The notes: a model not told the origin generated them from the sequence alone. DNA of 64,000 nucleotides from Pseudomonadota bacterium (GCA_016719885.1 JADJYF010000008.1:186001-250000), one strand, 5' to 3'; shown: positions 53,812 to 63,726, counted from the stretch's first letter. Numbers and translations are program-made.

Positions 53812-56658
53812 TCAAGATGACATTTTCATGTCGGCGCGCAGTGCGCGGCGCAGGCTCGCCAGCAGTTCCGGCATGGGCACCGGCTTCATGAACAGCTGCG
53901 TGACGCCGAGCGCGGTGGCCTCGGCGGCGCTGACGCGATCGGCGAGACCGGTGCAAACGAAGACCGGCAGGCTCGCATGTCGCTCGCGCAGCTCGCGCGC
54001 GAGTTCGAGGCCGGTCATGCCGGGCATGGTCTGATCGGTGATCAAGGCATCGAAGCGCGCATCCGCGCCCCGCGCCCAGGCGCGCGCCGCCAGCGGATCG
54101 GTGAAGGCCTCCACTTCGAAGCCTTCGACTTGCAGCCATTCGCGCAGGAACTGCACGATCGACGGTTCGTCATCCACCACCAGCACGCGCGTCTGGCGCG
54201 TCGCGTCGATCGCCGTGCCGCTGCTCACCGGCCGCGCGACCGCGGTATCGGCGCCCAGCGTACCGGCGCGCAACAGCACGCGCATGACGGTGCCGCCGCC
54301 GCGTTGCGCCTCGACCAGCACGTGGCCACCGGCGCGGTGCACGATGCCGTGCAACACCGACAGGCCCATGCCGGTGCCCTTGCCCACCGCCTTGGTGGAA
54401 TAGAACGGGTCGAAGATGCGCGGCAGGCTGTCGGCGGCGATGCCGCTGCCGGTATCGCTGACGGCCAGTTCGACATATTCACCGTCGAGCATGTGGTGAC
54501 AGGCGGCGCAGGTGCCGGTCATGGCGCGTGGCGCGACCAGCGAGATGCCGATCTGGCCGTGCTCGCCCTGCTCGCCGATGGCGTCGCGCGCGTTCAACAC
54601 CAGGTTGAACAGCATTTGGTTGAGATCCGTGCCGTCGATGCGCACCGGCGGCAGGTCCGGATCGAAACAGGTGACGACGCGCACCGTGGCCGGGATCACC
54701 GATTGCAGCATGCGCGCCGCGTCGACCACGCGCGGCACCGCGTCGAGCGCTTCGACCTCGCCCGCCGGTGTGCTGCGACTGAAGTCGAGCAGCTTGCGCA
54801 CCAGGTCGCGCGAATGCTCGGCGGCCTGCACGATGGTTTCGAGATATCCGCCGAGCTTGGCATCCTGGCTCGGGCGTGTCAGCGCCAGGCTCGCAAAGCC
54901 GAGGATGGTGGCGAGACTGTTGTTGAAGTCGTGGGCGACACCGCCGGTGAGTCGGCCGATGGCTTCGAGCTTCTGCGTCTGCTGCAGTTGCGCCTCCAGC
55001 ATGCGCTCGCGCTGTTCGGCGGCGCGCTGCTCGGACACGTCTTCCATGGTGCCGGCGAACCCCAGCACGCGCTCACCCTCGCGGATCGGCGCGGCGCGTA
55101 CGCGGATGCGCATCACGCGTTCCAGCGGCAGGCAGGCACGCCACTCGAGATCGTAAACGCCGTCGGGTTGCGCGAGAAACGCCCGCCAGCGCGCAACCAC
55201 GAAATCGTGATCATCGGGATGCACGAGGTGCTCCCATTCGAAATTGTCGCGCGCGGTGCTGACATTGGCGATGTCGCGCAGCGCCAGGATCACGGGGTTG
55301 CAATACACCACGGCGCCGTCGGCGGCCACCAGGAAAATGCCGATGGGCGAATTCTCGACCACGGTGCGCAGCCGTGCTTCGCTTTCGCGCAGCGCGAATT
55401 CGGCATTCTTGAGCTGACTGATGTCCTGGTGGGTGCCGACCGCGCGCAGCGCGCGGCCGGTGGCGTCGCGCTCGGTGACGCGGCCGTGAACCAGCAGCCA
55501 CACCCAGTGACCGTCCTTGGCGCGGCAGCGGATCTCGAGCCTCAAGCGCTCCACTTCGCCCTTGAGATGCGCCTTGAACTGCTTCCAGCCCGCGGCGTGA
55601 TCGTCGGGGTGCTGCATGCGCATCCAGCCCGCCGCATCGCCCGGCATTTCGTCGAGGCGATAGCCGAGGATGCTCGCGCAGCGTTCGCTCCACACCAGCT
55701 TGTCGGTGGTGGCGTCCCAGTCCCACATGCCGATCTCGGTGGCATCGAGGGTGAGGGACAGCCACTGCTGGTTGGCGCGCTCCCGCTCTTGCGCCAGGTG
55801 CCGTTCGTGGATATCGGTCTGCACGCCGACGATGCGTACCGCACGCCCGTCGGCGCCGCGCTTCATGATGCGCGCGCGCGAGTTGATCCAGCGCCAGCTG
55901 CCGTCCTTGTGCGGGGTACGAAATTCGATTTCATAGGTGTCGATTTCACCCGCCAGCAGGCGGTCGACCAATGGGCGCACGCGCTCGACGTCTTCCGGCA
56001 GACCGTCGTAAAAATAGGGCGCGGCTTCATCCGGCGTATAACCGCGCATCTCGGCCCAGCGGTCGTTGACGACGAAACTGTCGGCGACCACGTCCCATTC
56101 CCACATGCCGAGCGCACCGGCCGCCAGCGCGAAGCGCATGCGCTCCTCGTTCTCGCGCGTCTGCTCCGCCGCGGCTTCGCGGCGCAGTTCGGCGCTGGCG
56201 CGCGCGGCCGCCACCCTGAGCAGCGCCTCGTCACTGGCATCGGCGAGCCGCGGGTGATCGTCGACCGCGTACAACATGCCGACCGTGCGGCCTTCGTCGT
56301 CGCGCAGGGCGATGCCGTAGTAGGTCTGGATGTTCATGCGCGCGAACAACCCGGCCAGCGCAAAGCGCGCGCCGAGATCGCCTTCGAGCAGGGCGATGGA
56401 GCCCTGTTGCGCCAGCGCGGCCTCGCACGGTGTGCCGGCCACCGCCACCTTGAACGCCGGCCCTACCGCGCCGTCCACCCACACGCCCAGCGATTCGAAC
56501 TGCAAGGCGTCGTCGCTGAGGCGTGTGATGCCGGCGCCGCGAAAGCCGAGGCCCTCGGCGACCACGCGCGCGATACCGGCGAAGACGCCGATGTCGAACT
56601 CCGAATTGACCAGGGTTTCGTGGGCGATGCGTTGGCGTTGGGGACTGCTGCCTTCCAT
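53812..56658 (-). CDS. Hybrid sensor histidine kinase (GAF, three PAS, HisKA, HATPase, REC)
   Basis: This 948-residue cytoplasmic sensor has a GAF domain (about 15-160), three PAS/PAC units (about 175-290, 300-415, 425-545), an H-box with H576 in GGVAHDFNNSL, an ATPase with NLVLNARDA, DTGSGIA and GTGMGLS, and a C-terminal receiver with phospho-acceptor D875 (ALITDQTMPG). It has no membrane segment. A Cys-rich insert CAACHH in the ATPase domain may bind a metal. Output partners are not adjacent. The start is taken at 56658; an upstream ATG at 56715 would add 19 residues. Confidence 0.9.
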   Translation of the reverse strand: MEGSSPQRQRIAHETLVNSEFDIGVFAGIARVVAEGLGFRGAGITRLSDDALQFESLGVWVDGAVGPAFKVAVAGTPCEAALAQQGSIALLEGDLGARFALAGLFARMNIQTYYGIALRDDEGRTVGMLYAVDDHPRLADASDEALLRVAAARASAELRREAAAEQTRENEERMRFALAAGALGMWEWDVVADSFVVNDRWAEMRGYTPDEAAPYFYDGLPEDVERVRPLVDRLLAGEIDTYEIEFRTPHKDGSWRWINSRARIMKRGADGRAVRIVGVQTDIHERHLAQERERANQQWLSLTLDATEIGMWDWDATTDKLVWSERCASILGYRLDEMPGDAAGWMRMQHPDDHAAGWKQFKAHLKGEVERLRLEIRCRAKDGHWVWLLVHGRVTERDATGRALRAVGTHQDISQLKNAEFALRESEARLRTVVENSPIGIFLVAADGAVVYCNPVILALRDIANVSTARDNFEWEHLVHPDDHDFVVARWRAFLAQPDGVYDLEWRACLPLERVMRIRVRAAPIREGERVLGFAGTMEDVSEQRAAEQRERMLEAQLQQTQKLEAIGRLTGGVAHDFNNSLATILGFASLALTRPSQDAKLGGYLETIVQAAEHSRDLVRKLLDFSRSTPAGEVEALDAVPRVVDAARMLQSVIPATVRVVTCFDPDLPPVRIDGTDLNQMLFNLVLNARDAIGEQGEHGQIGISLVAPRAMTGTCAACHHMLDGEYVELAVSDTGSGIAADSLPRIFDPFYSTKAVGKGTGMGLSVLHGIVHRAGGHVLVEAQRGGGTVMRVLLRAGTLGADTAVARPVSSGTAIDATRQTRVLVVDDEPSIVQFLREWLQVEGFEVEAFTDPLAARAWARGADARFDALITDQTMPGMTGLELARELRERHASLPVFVCTGLADRVSAAEATALGVTQLFMKPVPMPELLASLRRALRADMKMSS

Positions 56659-56846
56659 GCTCTTCTTCGATAGACGCGGGACGGAAAAATGCGCTCCACC
56701 GCGCGGTGGCGCCATGGCGGGTCACGTAGCGGGGAACTTGCGCCACCATAAACGCCGCGCCAGCACGAGTAAATGCCGCGCCTGCTCCACGCTTGTTTAC
56801 ATTTGCCGACGCGGCCCACGGCCGCGCTCATCGGCAGGCGCGGCGC

Positions 56847-57332
56847 TCAGGGCGTCAGCGCCGTCACGCAGGCCGCCGCGGCCTCACCGTCCTGCGCCGA
56901 GGTACCGCCCGATACGCCTATCGCGCCGACGATCTGCCCGTTGCTGAGCAGGGGCAGGCCGCCGTCGATGGGCATGGCCTCGTCGAGGCGCATGATGCGC
57001 AGGCCGGCGCCACCCTGCGCCACGATGTCTTCGAACACCTTGGTCGGACGCCGGAACGCGACCGCGGTATGGGCCTTCTTGAACGCCGGCCCCAGCGAGC
57101 CGAACTGGGCATTGTCCATGCGTTCGGTCAGCACCACGTGGCCGCCGCTGTCGACCACCGTCATGACCATCAGCCATTGATGCTTGACCGCGTAGGCCTG
57201 CGCGGCGGCCACGCAGCGGCGTGCCTCGGCGAGCGTGATAGCCGCGCCGTAGGCGGGCGGCGGCGGCGCGTCGGCGGCGGCGGCCGACAGCGATACGCAC
57301 AGCGCGCCGATGGTGAGTAGCGATTTGCTCAT
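56847..57332 (-). CDS. GlcG/HbpS-family protein, exported
   Basis: This 161-residue protein has a signal peptide (ALCVSLSAAAA) and the GlcG/HbpS fold: TLAEARRCVAAAQAYA, VVDSGGHVVLTERMD, KKAHTAVAFRRPT, DGGLPLLSNGQIVGAIGVSGG. Family members bind haem or cobalamin or serve as small accessory subunits. The specific role here is unknown. AGAGGA precedes the ATG. Confidence 0.85.
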   Translation of the reverse strand: MSKSLLTIGALCVSLSAAAADAPPPPAYGAAITLAEARRCVAAAQAYAVKHQWLMVMTVVDSGGHVVLTERMDNAQFGSLGPAFKKAHTAVAFRRPTKVFEDIVAQGGAGLRIMRLDEAMPIDGGLPLLSNGQIVGAIGVSGGTSAQDGEAAAACVTALTP

Positions 57333-57365
57333 GGTGGGGTCCTCTGCATTTACCCGGCGCCTGAA

Positions 57366-57493
57366 TGTCAGACTGAAGTCTGACCCACAAGGCGGGCAAC
57401 GATTTCATTGTGGGTCGGACTTCAGTCTGACAAGGGAGGCCGCGCCAAAGCGCCAAGGCCGGTTGGAAACACGCAAATGAATTCGCACCTACA
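57366..57493. repeat. REPIN of GTCAGACT type plus a GTGCGAAT remnant
   Basis: Inverted arms 57366-57390 and 57408-57432 (one mismatch, each with an internal palindrome at 57367-57384 and 57414-57431) enclose 17 bp. A left-truncated GTGCGAAT element (AAATGAATTCGCACCTACA) at 57475-57493 overlaps the TAG stop of the next minus-strand gene. Confidence 0.88.
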
Positions 57494-57791
57494 CGGCATG
57501 CTTCGCGCGCAACAGCTCGCGCCATTCGACCAGGATGTCGGCGACGTGCCCGGTCATCTCCATGTCGGCTTCGAGGCCGAACTCGTTTTCCTCCAGCGCA
57601 TCGAGATGCTCGGCAATGGCATCGGCCGATTTGCCGTCGCGCAACAGCGTGAGGACGGCGGGCAGGAAAGCGTCGTAATCATTGCGCGCCACCGGGCTGT
57701 TGGACACCCCGGCCGGGTCCCACACGTAATGCAGCACTTCATCGGTGCGGCGCGCGAGTTCGTCATCGAAAGCGGAAGTTGAGGAAGTCAT
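57489..57791 (-). CDS. Small acidic hypothetical protein of the hyu operon
   Basis: This 100-residue, strongly acidic and helical protein (DDELARRTDEVLHYVWDPAG, AIAEHLDALEENEFGLEAD) has no recognised domain. It lies 30 bp after the membrane protein gene on the same strand and is the last gene of the hyuA-hyuB unit. The ATG has AAGG upstream. Its stop codon lies in a repeat border. Confidence 0.65.
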   Translation of the reverse strand: MTSSTSAFDDELARRTDEVLHYVWDPAGVSNSPVARNDYDAFLPAVLTLLRDGKSADAIAEHLDALEENEFGLEADMEMTGHVADILVEWRELLRAKHAV

Positions 57792-57821
57792 GGTCACCTT
57801 GCCAGGCAGAAGGAAGAACAA

Positions 57822-58199
57822 TCAGCTCAGCCATTCGAAGGCGAGCAGCGAGCCGGCGTAACCGACGCCGAAATACGCGACCAGCGCCAGCACGAAGCCG
57901 GCCAGCGCGCGCCACTTGGCGGCGGCGCGGCGCGTCAGCGTGAGGTAGACCGGCACGAACACGATGGCCAGCGCCAGCACACCGACGTTCAGCCACTTGG
58001 CTTTGCGGTATTGACGCTGCCGCGCATCGATATGCACCCAGGCGAAGATCAGCGCCGACACCACCACGATCGAAGTCCACAGGAACACTTCGTTCCACTG
58101 GCGCGGTGCGTCCTCGAGCAACACGTCGATGCCGCCGAAGATGAAGGTCATCGCCATGATGACGGCGATGATCACCTGCTTGCCACGCGCGGCGCTCAT
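57822..58199 (-). CDS. Small four-helix membrane protein of the hyu operon
   Basis: This 125-residue protein has four predicted transmembrane helices (VIIAVIMAMTFIFGGIDVLL; the helix starting VFLWTSIVVVS; VGVLALAIVFVPVYLTL; LAGFVLALVAYFGVGY). It overlaps the preceding zinc-ribbon gene by 4 bp. No family is recognised. It could be a transport or anchoring partner for the HyuAB enzyme, which is an inference from gene order. Confidence 0.7.
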   Translation of the reverse strand: MSAARGKQVIIAVIMAMTFIFGGIDVLLEDAPRQWNEVFLWTSIVVVSALIFAWVHIDARQRQYRKAKWLNVGVLALAIVFVPVYLTLTRRAAAKWRALAGFVLALVAYFGVGYAGSLLAFEWLS

Positions 58200-58396
58200 C
58201 GGAATGGCAGGTCCACGCGCGGCGATTCGATGCCTTCGAGCTTCTGCCGCTGCCATTCACGGCACCACGGCGAGCAGAACAGCAGTTCGCCGGCCTGTGG
58301 GTGGCTGACGGCGATCCCTTCGTCGTAGATCAGCACACCGCAGCAGTCGCATTTCACGTAGCGGTCGATGTAGTAGCCGTTGGGACTGAATCTCAT
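58196..58396 (-). CDS. Small zinc-ribbon-like protein of the hyu operon
   Basis: This 66-residue protein has CDCCG and CSPWC pairs about 25 residues apart, consistent with a zinc-binding ribbon. It overlaps hyuB upstream and the membrane-protein gene downstream by 4 bp each, so it is translated with both. It may be a maturation or structural accessory of the HyuAB complex; this is inferred from context. Confidence 0.75.
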   Translation of the reverse strand: MRFSPNGYYIDRYVKCDCCGVLIYDEGIAVSHPQAGELLFCSPWCREWQRQKLEGIESPRVDLPFR

Positions 58397-60132
58397 GACG
58401 CGTCTCCCGGCCAGCCGTAGTCGCGACGCGCGGCATCGCGCGACACGTAGCCATCGGCGATGTCGGCCGCGAGCGCGACGGCGTCGCGCGCCGCCGGCGG
58501 ACCATAGCCACCGCCGCCCGGCGTCAGGATGCGCACGCGGCTACCGGGCGTGAACGTGACGTTGGCCCACTTGCTGGTGGAACGCTTGGCAAAGGCCTCG
58601 ACCATGGTCTGCCACGGCTGGCCGTCGTCGGCCTGGTACCAGGTCATGCCGGCGGCGCCGGCCAGGCCACCGTCCAGGCCATAGGCCTGGTGCTGATGGC
58701 GATCGGTCAACTGCGAGGCGGTGATCTCGGTGTCCAGACAGCGGTAGGTCTTGCACGTGCCGAGGCCGCCGCGTTGGCGACCGGCACCGCCGGAATCGGT
58801 GCGCAGGCTGTATTCCTCGGTCAGCCACGGGTAGCGGGTTTCGAACACCTCGACCGGCATCACGCGGCAGTTGCCGTTGATCGAATCGGTGGCGTCATTG
58901 CCGTCGACATGGGCGCGCGCGCCCCAGCCGACGGCTTCCAGGTCATAGCACGCGAAGTATTCATCGTGCTTGGGATCATGACCGCCGAACACGAAATTCA
59001 AATGCGTGCCGCCCTCGCCGGCCATGGCGCGTGCCGGCGCGGCCTGCGCCAACGCGCCGATCACGGCGCCGGCGATGCGTGGATGGGTCTCGGTGTTGCC
59101 GCCCACTTCCGGCGCCGGGTAATCGACGTTCACCACCGTGCCGCGCGGCGCGATGATCTTGATGGGGCGGAAACAGCCGGAGTTCTTGGGAATGCTGGGG
59201 TCGGTGAGATGCAGCACCGCGTTGTAGGCCGCCGACCAGGCCACGCCCAGCGTGGCGTTGATCGGCCCACGCACCTGCTTGCTGGAGCCGCTGTAGTCGA
59301 CCACCAGTTGCTCGCCCATCACGTGGCAATGGGCTTCGATGCGGATCTCGGCATCGGACACGCCGTCATTGTCCATGTAGTCGACGAAGCTGTAGCGGCC
59401 GTCGGGGATGGCGGCGATTTCGGCGCGCATGCGCTTCTCGGCATAGTCCATCAGGTCTTCGCAGGTCTGCGCGAACACGTCACGGCCATACTTGCGCACG
59501 ATGCCGGCCAGGCGCTCGGCGCCGAGTTCCACGCCCGAGATCATGGCGCGCATGTCGCCGTAGTTGTAACGCGGCGTGCGCACGTTGGCGAGCCACAGCT
59601 TCCACACCTCGACCACGTCCTCGCCGCGCTTTTTGATCTTGACCGGCGGCACGCGTATGCCCTCGTGGAAGATCTCGGTCGCTTCGGCCGGAAAGCCACC
59701 CGGCACCATGCCGCCCACTTCGGCGACATGGCCGATGGCGACCGTGAAGGCCACCAGCTCGCCGTCGACGAACACCGGGCAGAACAGCGTGTGCTCGGGC
59801 GTGTGCAGACCGCCGCGGTAGGGGTCGTTGTGCACCAGGATGTCGCCGGGCTCGATGTCCGACAGCGGGATCTCCTTCAGACAGGAGCGGATGAGCAGCG
59901 GCATGCCGCCGATCTGCGCCGGACAGAACTCCGCCGCCGCCAGCATCTCGCCCCGCGGCGAGGCGATGCCGCAGGTGAAGTCCAGCGCCTCGTTGAAGAT
60001 CGTCGAGTAGCTGGTCTTCATGAGCGTGATGCCCATCTCGCGACACAGCGACAGCATGGTGCTGTCGAGTATGTTCATGGTGACGAAGTCCATGCTGCGC
60101 GATCCACTTGCTGCTGCGTTGCTCGATTCCAT
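58393..60132 (-). CDS. hyuB: Hydantoinase B/oxoprolinase-family subunit (HyuB)
   Basis: This 579-residue protein of the HyuB family has MKTSYSTIFNEALDFTCGI, GDILVHNDPYRGGLHTPEH, VDYSGSSKQVRGPINATLG, GGNTETHPRIAG and the C-terminal TPGGGGYGPP. With HyuA it forms an ATP-dependent enzyme that opens cyclic amides or carboxylates ketones (hydantoinase, oxoprolinase, caprolactamase and acetophenone carboxylase are relatives). GGAGG precedes the ATG, 18 bp after hyuA. Confidence 0.9.
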   Translation of the reverse strand: MESSNAAASGSRSMDFVTMNILDSTMLSLCREMGITLMKTSYSTIFNEALDFTCGIASPRGEMLAAAEFCPAQIGGMPLLIRSCLKEIPLSDIEPGDILVHNDPYRGGLHTPEHTLFCPVFVDGELVAFTVAIGHVAEVGGMVPGGFPAEATEIFHEGIRVPPVKIKKRGEDVVEVWKLWLANVRTPRYNYGDMRAMISGVELGAERLAGIVRKYGRDVFAQTCEDLMDYAEKRMRAEIAAIPDGRYSFVDYMDNDGVSDAEIRIEAHCHVMGEQLVVDYSGSSKQVRGPINATLGVAWSAAYNAVLHLTDPSIPKNSGCFRPIKIIAPRGTVVNVDYPAPEVGGNTETHPRIAGAVIGALAQAAPARAMAGEGGTHLNFVFGGHDPKHDEYFACYDLEAVGWGARAHVDGNDATDSINGNCRVMPVEVFETRYPWLTEEYSLRTDSGGAGRQRGGLGTCKTYRCLDTEITASQLTDRHQHQAYGLDGGLAGAAGMTWYQADDGQPWQTMVEAFAKRSTSKWANVTFTPGSRVRILTPGGGGYGPPAARDAVALAADIADGYVSRDAARRDYGWPGDAS

Positions 60133-60150
60133 GGCCAGGTCCTCCAGGGT

Positions 60151-62181
60151 TCAAAGTCGCGCAATGCGCAAATGCCCGCGCGGCGACACGCGGAGCACGT
60201 GTCCGGGCGCCAGCACCGTGACCGATGCCGCTTCCTCGACCAGCGCGGGACCTGGCAGTCGGTCGCCGATGCGCAGGTCCTCGCGCGCGTAAACCGGCGT
60301 CTCGACGATGCCATCCATGAAGGTCACCGCGCGTCGCGTGCGCGGCACCAGCGGTTCGCCACGCGGCGGCAGGGGCATGAAGTCCGGCTTGGCGGTCGCG
60401 CAATGCACGGTGCAGCGCAGGGTAATGGCTTCTATGGCTTCCTTGGGGATCTGGAAACCGAAGCGCTGCTCGTGCAGGGCGTGGAAGTCGGCCCACAGGC
60501 GCGCGACGTTGGCGGCGCTGAAGTCATCGAAATCGAACGCCACTTCCAGTTCGTAGTTCTGGCCGAGGTAGCGCAGGTCGATGGTGCGTTCGATGCGCAT
60601 CTCGCCCTGGTAGCCCTGGCGCGCGAGATCGGCGCGCGCGGTGCGGATGAGATCGCCGAGATGCGCGGCCGCGCGCTCGGCGTCGAAACGCGTGGACGTC
60701 ATCTGGATGGTGCGCTCGAGATCGACCCGCGCATCGGTCAGCACGAAACCGAGCGCCGAGAACTGGCCGGGATGCAAGGGCACCACCGCCTCGGCCACGC
60801 CCGCTTCGTCGAGCAGTTCCGAGACATGCAAGGGTCCGGCGCCGCCGAACGCGAACAGCGCGAATTCGCGCGGGTCGAGGCCGCGCTCCACCAGCACCGT
60901 GCGCAGCGCACCGACCATGTTGTTGTTGACGATGCGCAGGATGGCGAGCGCCACCTCCTGCACGGACATCGCCAAGGGCGTGGCCAGCGCCTGCAAGGCC
61001 TGGGTGGCGCGCTCGCCGGCCAGCGCCATGCCGCCGCCGAGAAAGTTGGCGGCGTTGATGCGCCCGAGCACGAGGTTGGCATCGGTCACCGTCGCGCGTT
61101 CGCCACCGAAGCCGTAGCAGGCCGGCCCCGGCCGCGCGCCGGCGCTTTCCGGCCCGACGCGCAGCATGCCGCCCGTGTCTATCCACGCCACCGAGCCGCC
61201 GCCGGCGCCAATGGTGCGGATGTCGATCATGGGGATCTGGATGGGCAGGCCGAATTCAATTTCGAAATCGGTGGTGAAACTGATCTGGCCATTGACCACC
61301 GTCGAGCAATCGGTGGAGGTGCCGCCCATGTCCAGCGTCACCGCGCGCGCGATACCGAGGTCCTCCGCCACCGCGCGCGCCGCCACCACGCCGCCTGTCG
61401 GTCCCGACAGCGTCAACTGCACCGGCTGCTCGCGCGCGGCGTCGAGGCTCATCTCGCCGCCGTTGGATTTGATCAAAGCCAGCGGCGCCCGCACGCCGCG
61501 CGCGTCGAGCCGCGTGCGCAGGGTGCGCAGGTAGCGCTCGAGCGCCGGCTTGATGTAGGCATCGGCGAGCGTGGTGGAAGCACGCTCGTACTCCTTCCAC
61601 TTCGGCAGCACGTCGTAGGAAATCGAAATCGGCACGCCCGGCAGGCGTGCGGCGAGCCCGGCGCGCACCGCCTGCTCGTGGGCGGGATTGATGTAGGAGA
61701 ACAGCAGGTTCACCGCCACCGCCTCGATGCCGCCGGCGGCCTCGATGGCGCTGGCGACGGCCGCCACACTGTCATCATCGAGCGCGCGCAGCACCTCACC
61801 GTTGGCGGTGAGGCGCTCGTCGACTTCGAAACAGTCGCGGCGCAGGACCAGCGCCCGCGAACGCACCCAGCCGCTGTCGTAATGGTGCTTGCGATGGCCG
61901 CGCTGCAGGAAAGGAATGTCGCGAAAACCGCGCGTGGCGACATAGGCGACGCGCGCACCCTTGCGTTCGAGGATGGCGTTGGTGGCGACCGTGGTGCCGA
62001 GGCGCAGGTTGGCGACCGCCGCACCGTCGCTGAAACGCGCGAGACCGGTCAGGATGCCGGTGGTCGGATCGTCCGGCGTGGTGAGGTTCTTCCACACCGC
62101 CAGTTCGCGGGTCTGCCGGTCATAGGCGACAAAATCCGTGAACGTGCCGCCGACATCCACACCCACCAAGTAACGACTCAT
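60151..62181 (-). CDS. hyuA: Hydantoinase A/oxoprolinase-family subunit (HyuA)
   Basis: This 676-residue protein has the actin-like ATPase fold. VDVGGTFTDFVAYD at the N-terminus and DMGGTSTDCSTVV near residue 290 are the phosphate-binding loops. FGGAGPLHVSELLDE and the C-terminal TPVYAREDLRIGDRLPGPA are usual for HyuA/oxoprolinase. It phosphorylates the substrate for HyuB. First gene of a five-gene unit. Confidence 0.92.
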   Translation of the reverse strand: MSRYLVGVDVGGTFTDFVAYDRQTRELAVWKNLTTPDDPTTGILTGLARFSDGAAVANLRLGTTVATNAILERKGARVAYVATRGFRDIPFLQRGHRKHHYDSGWVRSRALVLRRDCFEVDERLTANGEVLRALDDDSVAAVASAIEAAGGIEAVAVNLLFSYINPAHEQAVRAGLAARLPGVPISISYDVLPKWKEYERASTTLADAYIKPALERYLRTLRTRLDARGVRAPLALIKSNGGEMSLDAAREQPVQLTLSGPTGGVVAARAVAEDLGIARAVTLDMGGTSTDCSTVVNGQISFTTDFEIEFGLPIQIPMIDIRTIGAGGGSVAWIDTGGMLRVGPESAGARPGPACYGFGGERATVTDANLVLGRINAANFLGGGMALAGERATQALQALATPLAMSVQEVALAILRIVNNNMVGALRTVLVERGLDPREFALFAFGGAGPLHVSELLDEAGVAEAVVPLHPGQFSALGFVLTDARVDLERTIQMTSTRFDAERAAAHLGDLIRTARADLARQGYQGEMRIERTIDLRYLGQNYELEVAFDFDDFSAANVARLWADFHALHEQRFGFQIPKEAIEAITLRCTVHCATAKPDFMPLPPRGEPLVPRTRRAVTFMDGIVETPVYAREDLRIGDRLPGPALVEEAASVTVLAPGHVLRVSPRGHLRIARL

Positions 62182-62305
62182 ACCCAGCGCTCGCCGATTG
62201 CCGATGGATGCAGATTAAGGGGCCGGCACGGACCTCAGCAAGCCGGCGTCGCGTACCCTGGCGCTGCCGCGGCGGTCCGCCCAGCCTTCGCGAAGCAGCC
62301 GTTGC

Positions 62306-63469
62306 TCAGGGTCGTGCGCTCGTATGCGGGTGGCTGGCGGTCGTGGATGTCGCGCCGAGGGCGCGCTCGACGGCGGCGGCCACCACGCGGTTGCCTTCCT
62401 CGTTGTAATGCAGGATTTTGAACAGTGCCGCCGGTTCCCGTTCGCCGAGTGCCGCCAGCAGCGCCGGCCCCAGGTTGAGTGTGGGATGCCCATCGGCGCC
62501 CAGGCGATCCATGAGAGGTTGATAGATCCAGCGTCCCGTCGCGGCGAATTGTTCGAGATCCTGCCGCGACGGGAACATCACCACCAGCGCCGTCTTGCCG
62601 CGCGCCGCCGCGTCGCTCGCGAACTTGCCACACAGCCGCGCGGTGATATCGAGCGCCATGGACGGATGCCGTGGCTCGTAGAACGCTTCATAGGGCGAGC
62701 GGCCACGCAATAATGCGGCGAGCTTGTACGACGTCAATGAACGCGCCACCGCAAGCGTGAAGGGAAATTCCGCGCGCACCACGCCCGCCGGGCCGCCCGG
62801 CACGAAGTAGTCATGGGGCAGGTACTTTTCGGGAAAGCGCATGACGTCGGCGAGCTGCGTACCCGCGAAATCCGGAAGTGCCAGCAACTGCATGTCGCCA
62901 TGCTCATCGATGACATAGCGGGGCTTGAGACCAATCTCGTCCGTGGGCGCGAGCAGGTTGCGCAGCTGGTTGACGTTGCGCACGATGTCATGGGTGAACA
63001 CGCCGAGCACCATGTGACGCGATTCGTCGCTCGTTGTTGCCGACATGCGCAGGTATGCCTGGTCGGTGCCGTAGCCGTTGACGCCGAAATTCGCGACCCG
63101 GCAGCCGAGCGAAAGCGCCAGTTGATTGGTCCACGCCGCGGCGTCGTCGACTTCATCGGCAAACACGAAGGAATCGCCGTAGGCCGCCACGCAGGCGTTA
63201 GCGGGCTCGGGAAACGCGGGCAGCACGCGCGCGCCCGAGCGGTCGAAGGGTTTTCCGCCATGACTTTGCGGCGAGGGCCAACCCAGCACGGGGTCGCGCG
63301 CACGCAGGTAGCGCTCGACATCACGCAATTGCGGCGGGCTGTAGACAGCGGCCTTGCTCGCCAATACATGAACCATGCCGTAGCTTGCCGCTTCGATGAC
63401 GGCCAGCGTCAGCGCGATGGTCAGCGACCACAGCAGCACGGGTGAGACGCGGGCGTCAGTCGCAGTCAC
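62306..63469 (-). CDS. Membrane-anchored SGNH-like hydrolase
   Basis: This protein of about 387 residues has one N-terminal helix (VLLWSLTIALTLAVIEAASYG) and an SGNH/GDSL-type domain. YGDSFVF gives the nucleophile Ser, NFGVNGYGTDQAY matches block III, and HYNEEGNRVVA near the end carries the His-region. Relatives act on acyl or acetyl groups of cell-surface glycans. The start is uncertain: GTG at 63469 precedes the helix directly, while ATG at 63658 would add 63 residues that look non-coding. Confidence 0.65.
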   Translation of the reverse strand: MTATDARVSPVLLWSLTIALTLAVIEAASYGMVHVLASKAAVYSPPQLRDVERYLRARDPVLGWPSPQSHGGKPFDRSGARVLPAFPEPANACVAAYGDSFVFADEVDDAAAWTNQLALSLGCRVANFGVNGYGTDQAYLRMSATTSDESRHMVLGVFTHDIVRNVNQLRNLLAPTDEIGLKPRYVIDEHGDMQLLALPDFAGTQLADVMRFPEKYLPHDYFVPGGPAGVVRAEFPFTLAVARSLTSYKLAALLRGRSPYEAFYEPRHPSMALDITARLCGKFASDAAARGKTALVVMFPSRQDLEQFAATGRWIYQPLMDRLGADGHPTLNLGPALLAALGEREPAALFKILHYNEEGNRVVAAAVERALGATSTTASHPHTSARP

Positions 63470-63726
63470 GACGCATGCGGCACGTATGAAGTTGCTGCTG
63501 AGCTCGGCGCGGGTGCCGTGCACGGCCAAGCGTCCGTGCGCGCGTGGTACGGGCCGACCAGGGCCGGGTTGAATCCATGTGAAATGATCGAGTTCACTTA
63601 TCAACCTCGCGCGGCCACGCCAGGCAGCGCTGGTAGCGGTGCTCGGCGGCTTGCGCATCCTTCAGTTTTCTGCGCTGCAGGGCGATCCGAACAGCCGCCG
63701 CAGGTCTGCGGCGGCTTCATTTCCAC

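Noticed and set aside
54480..54540. Haem c site (CAACH) in the hybrid histidine kinase
   Set aside because: The protein has no signal peptide or membrane segment, so cytochrome c maturation cannot reach it; a metal-binding insert in the ATPase domain is more plausible.
53977..56673. 898-residue plus-strand frame opposite the histidine kinase
   Set aside because: Composition is His/Arg/Ala-rich without domains, while the minus strand has all kinase motifs.
58690..62421. 1243-residue plus-strand frame opposite hyuAB
   Set aside because: Antisense artefact of high GC3; both hyu genes have full family motifs on the other strand.
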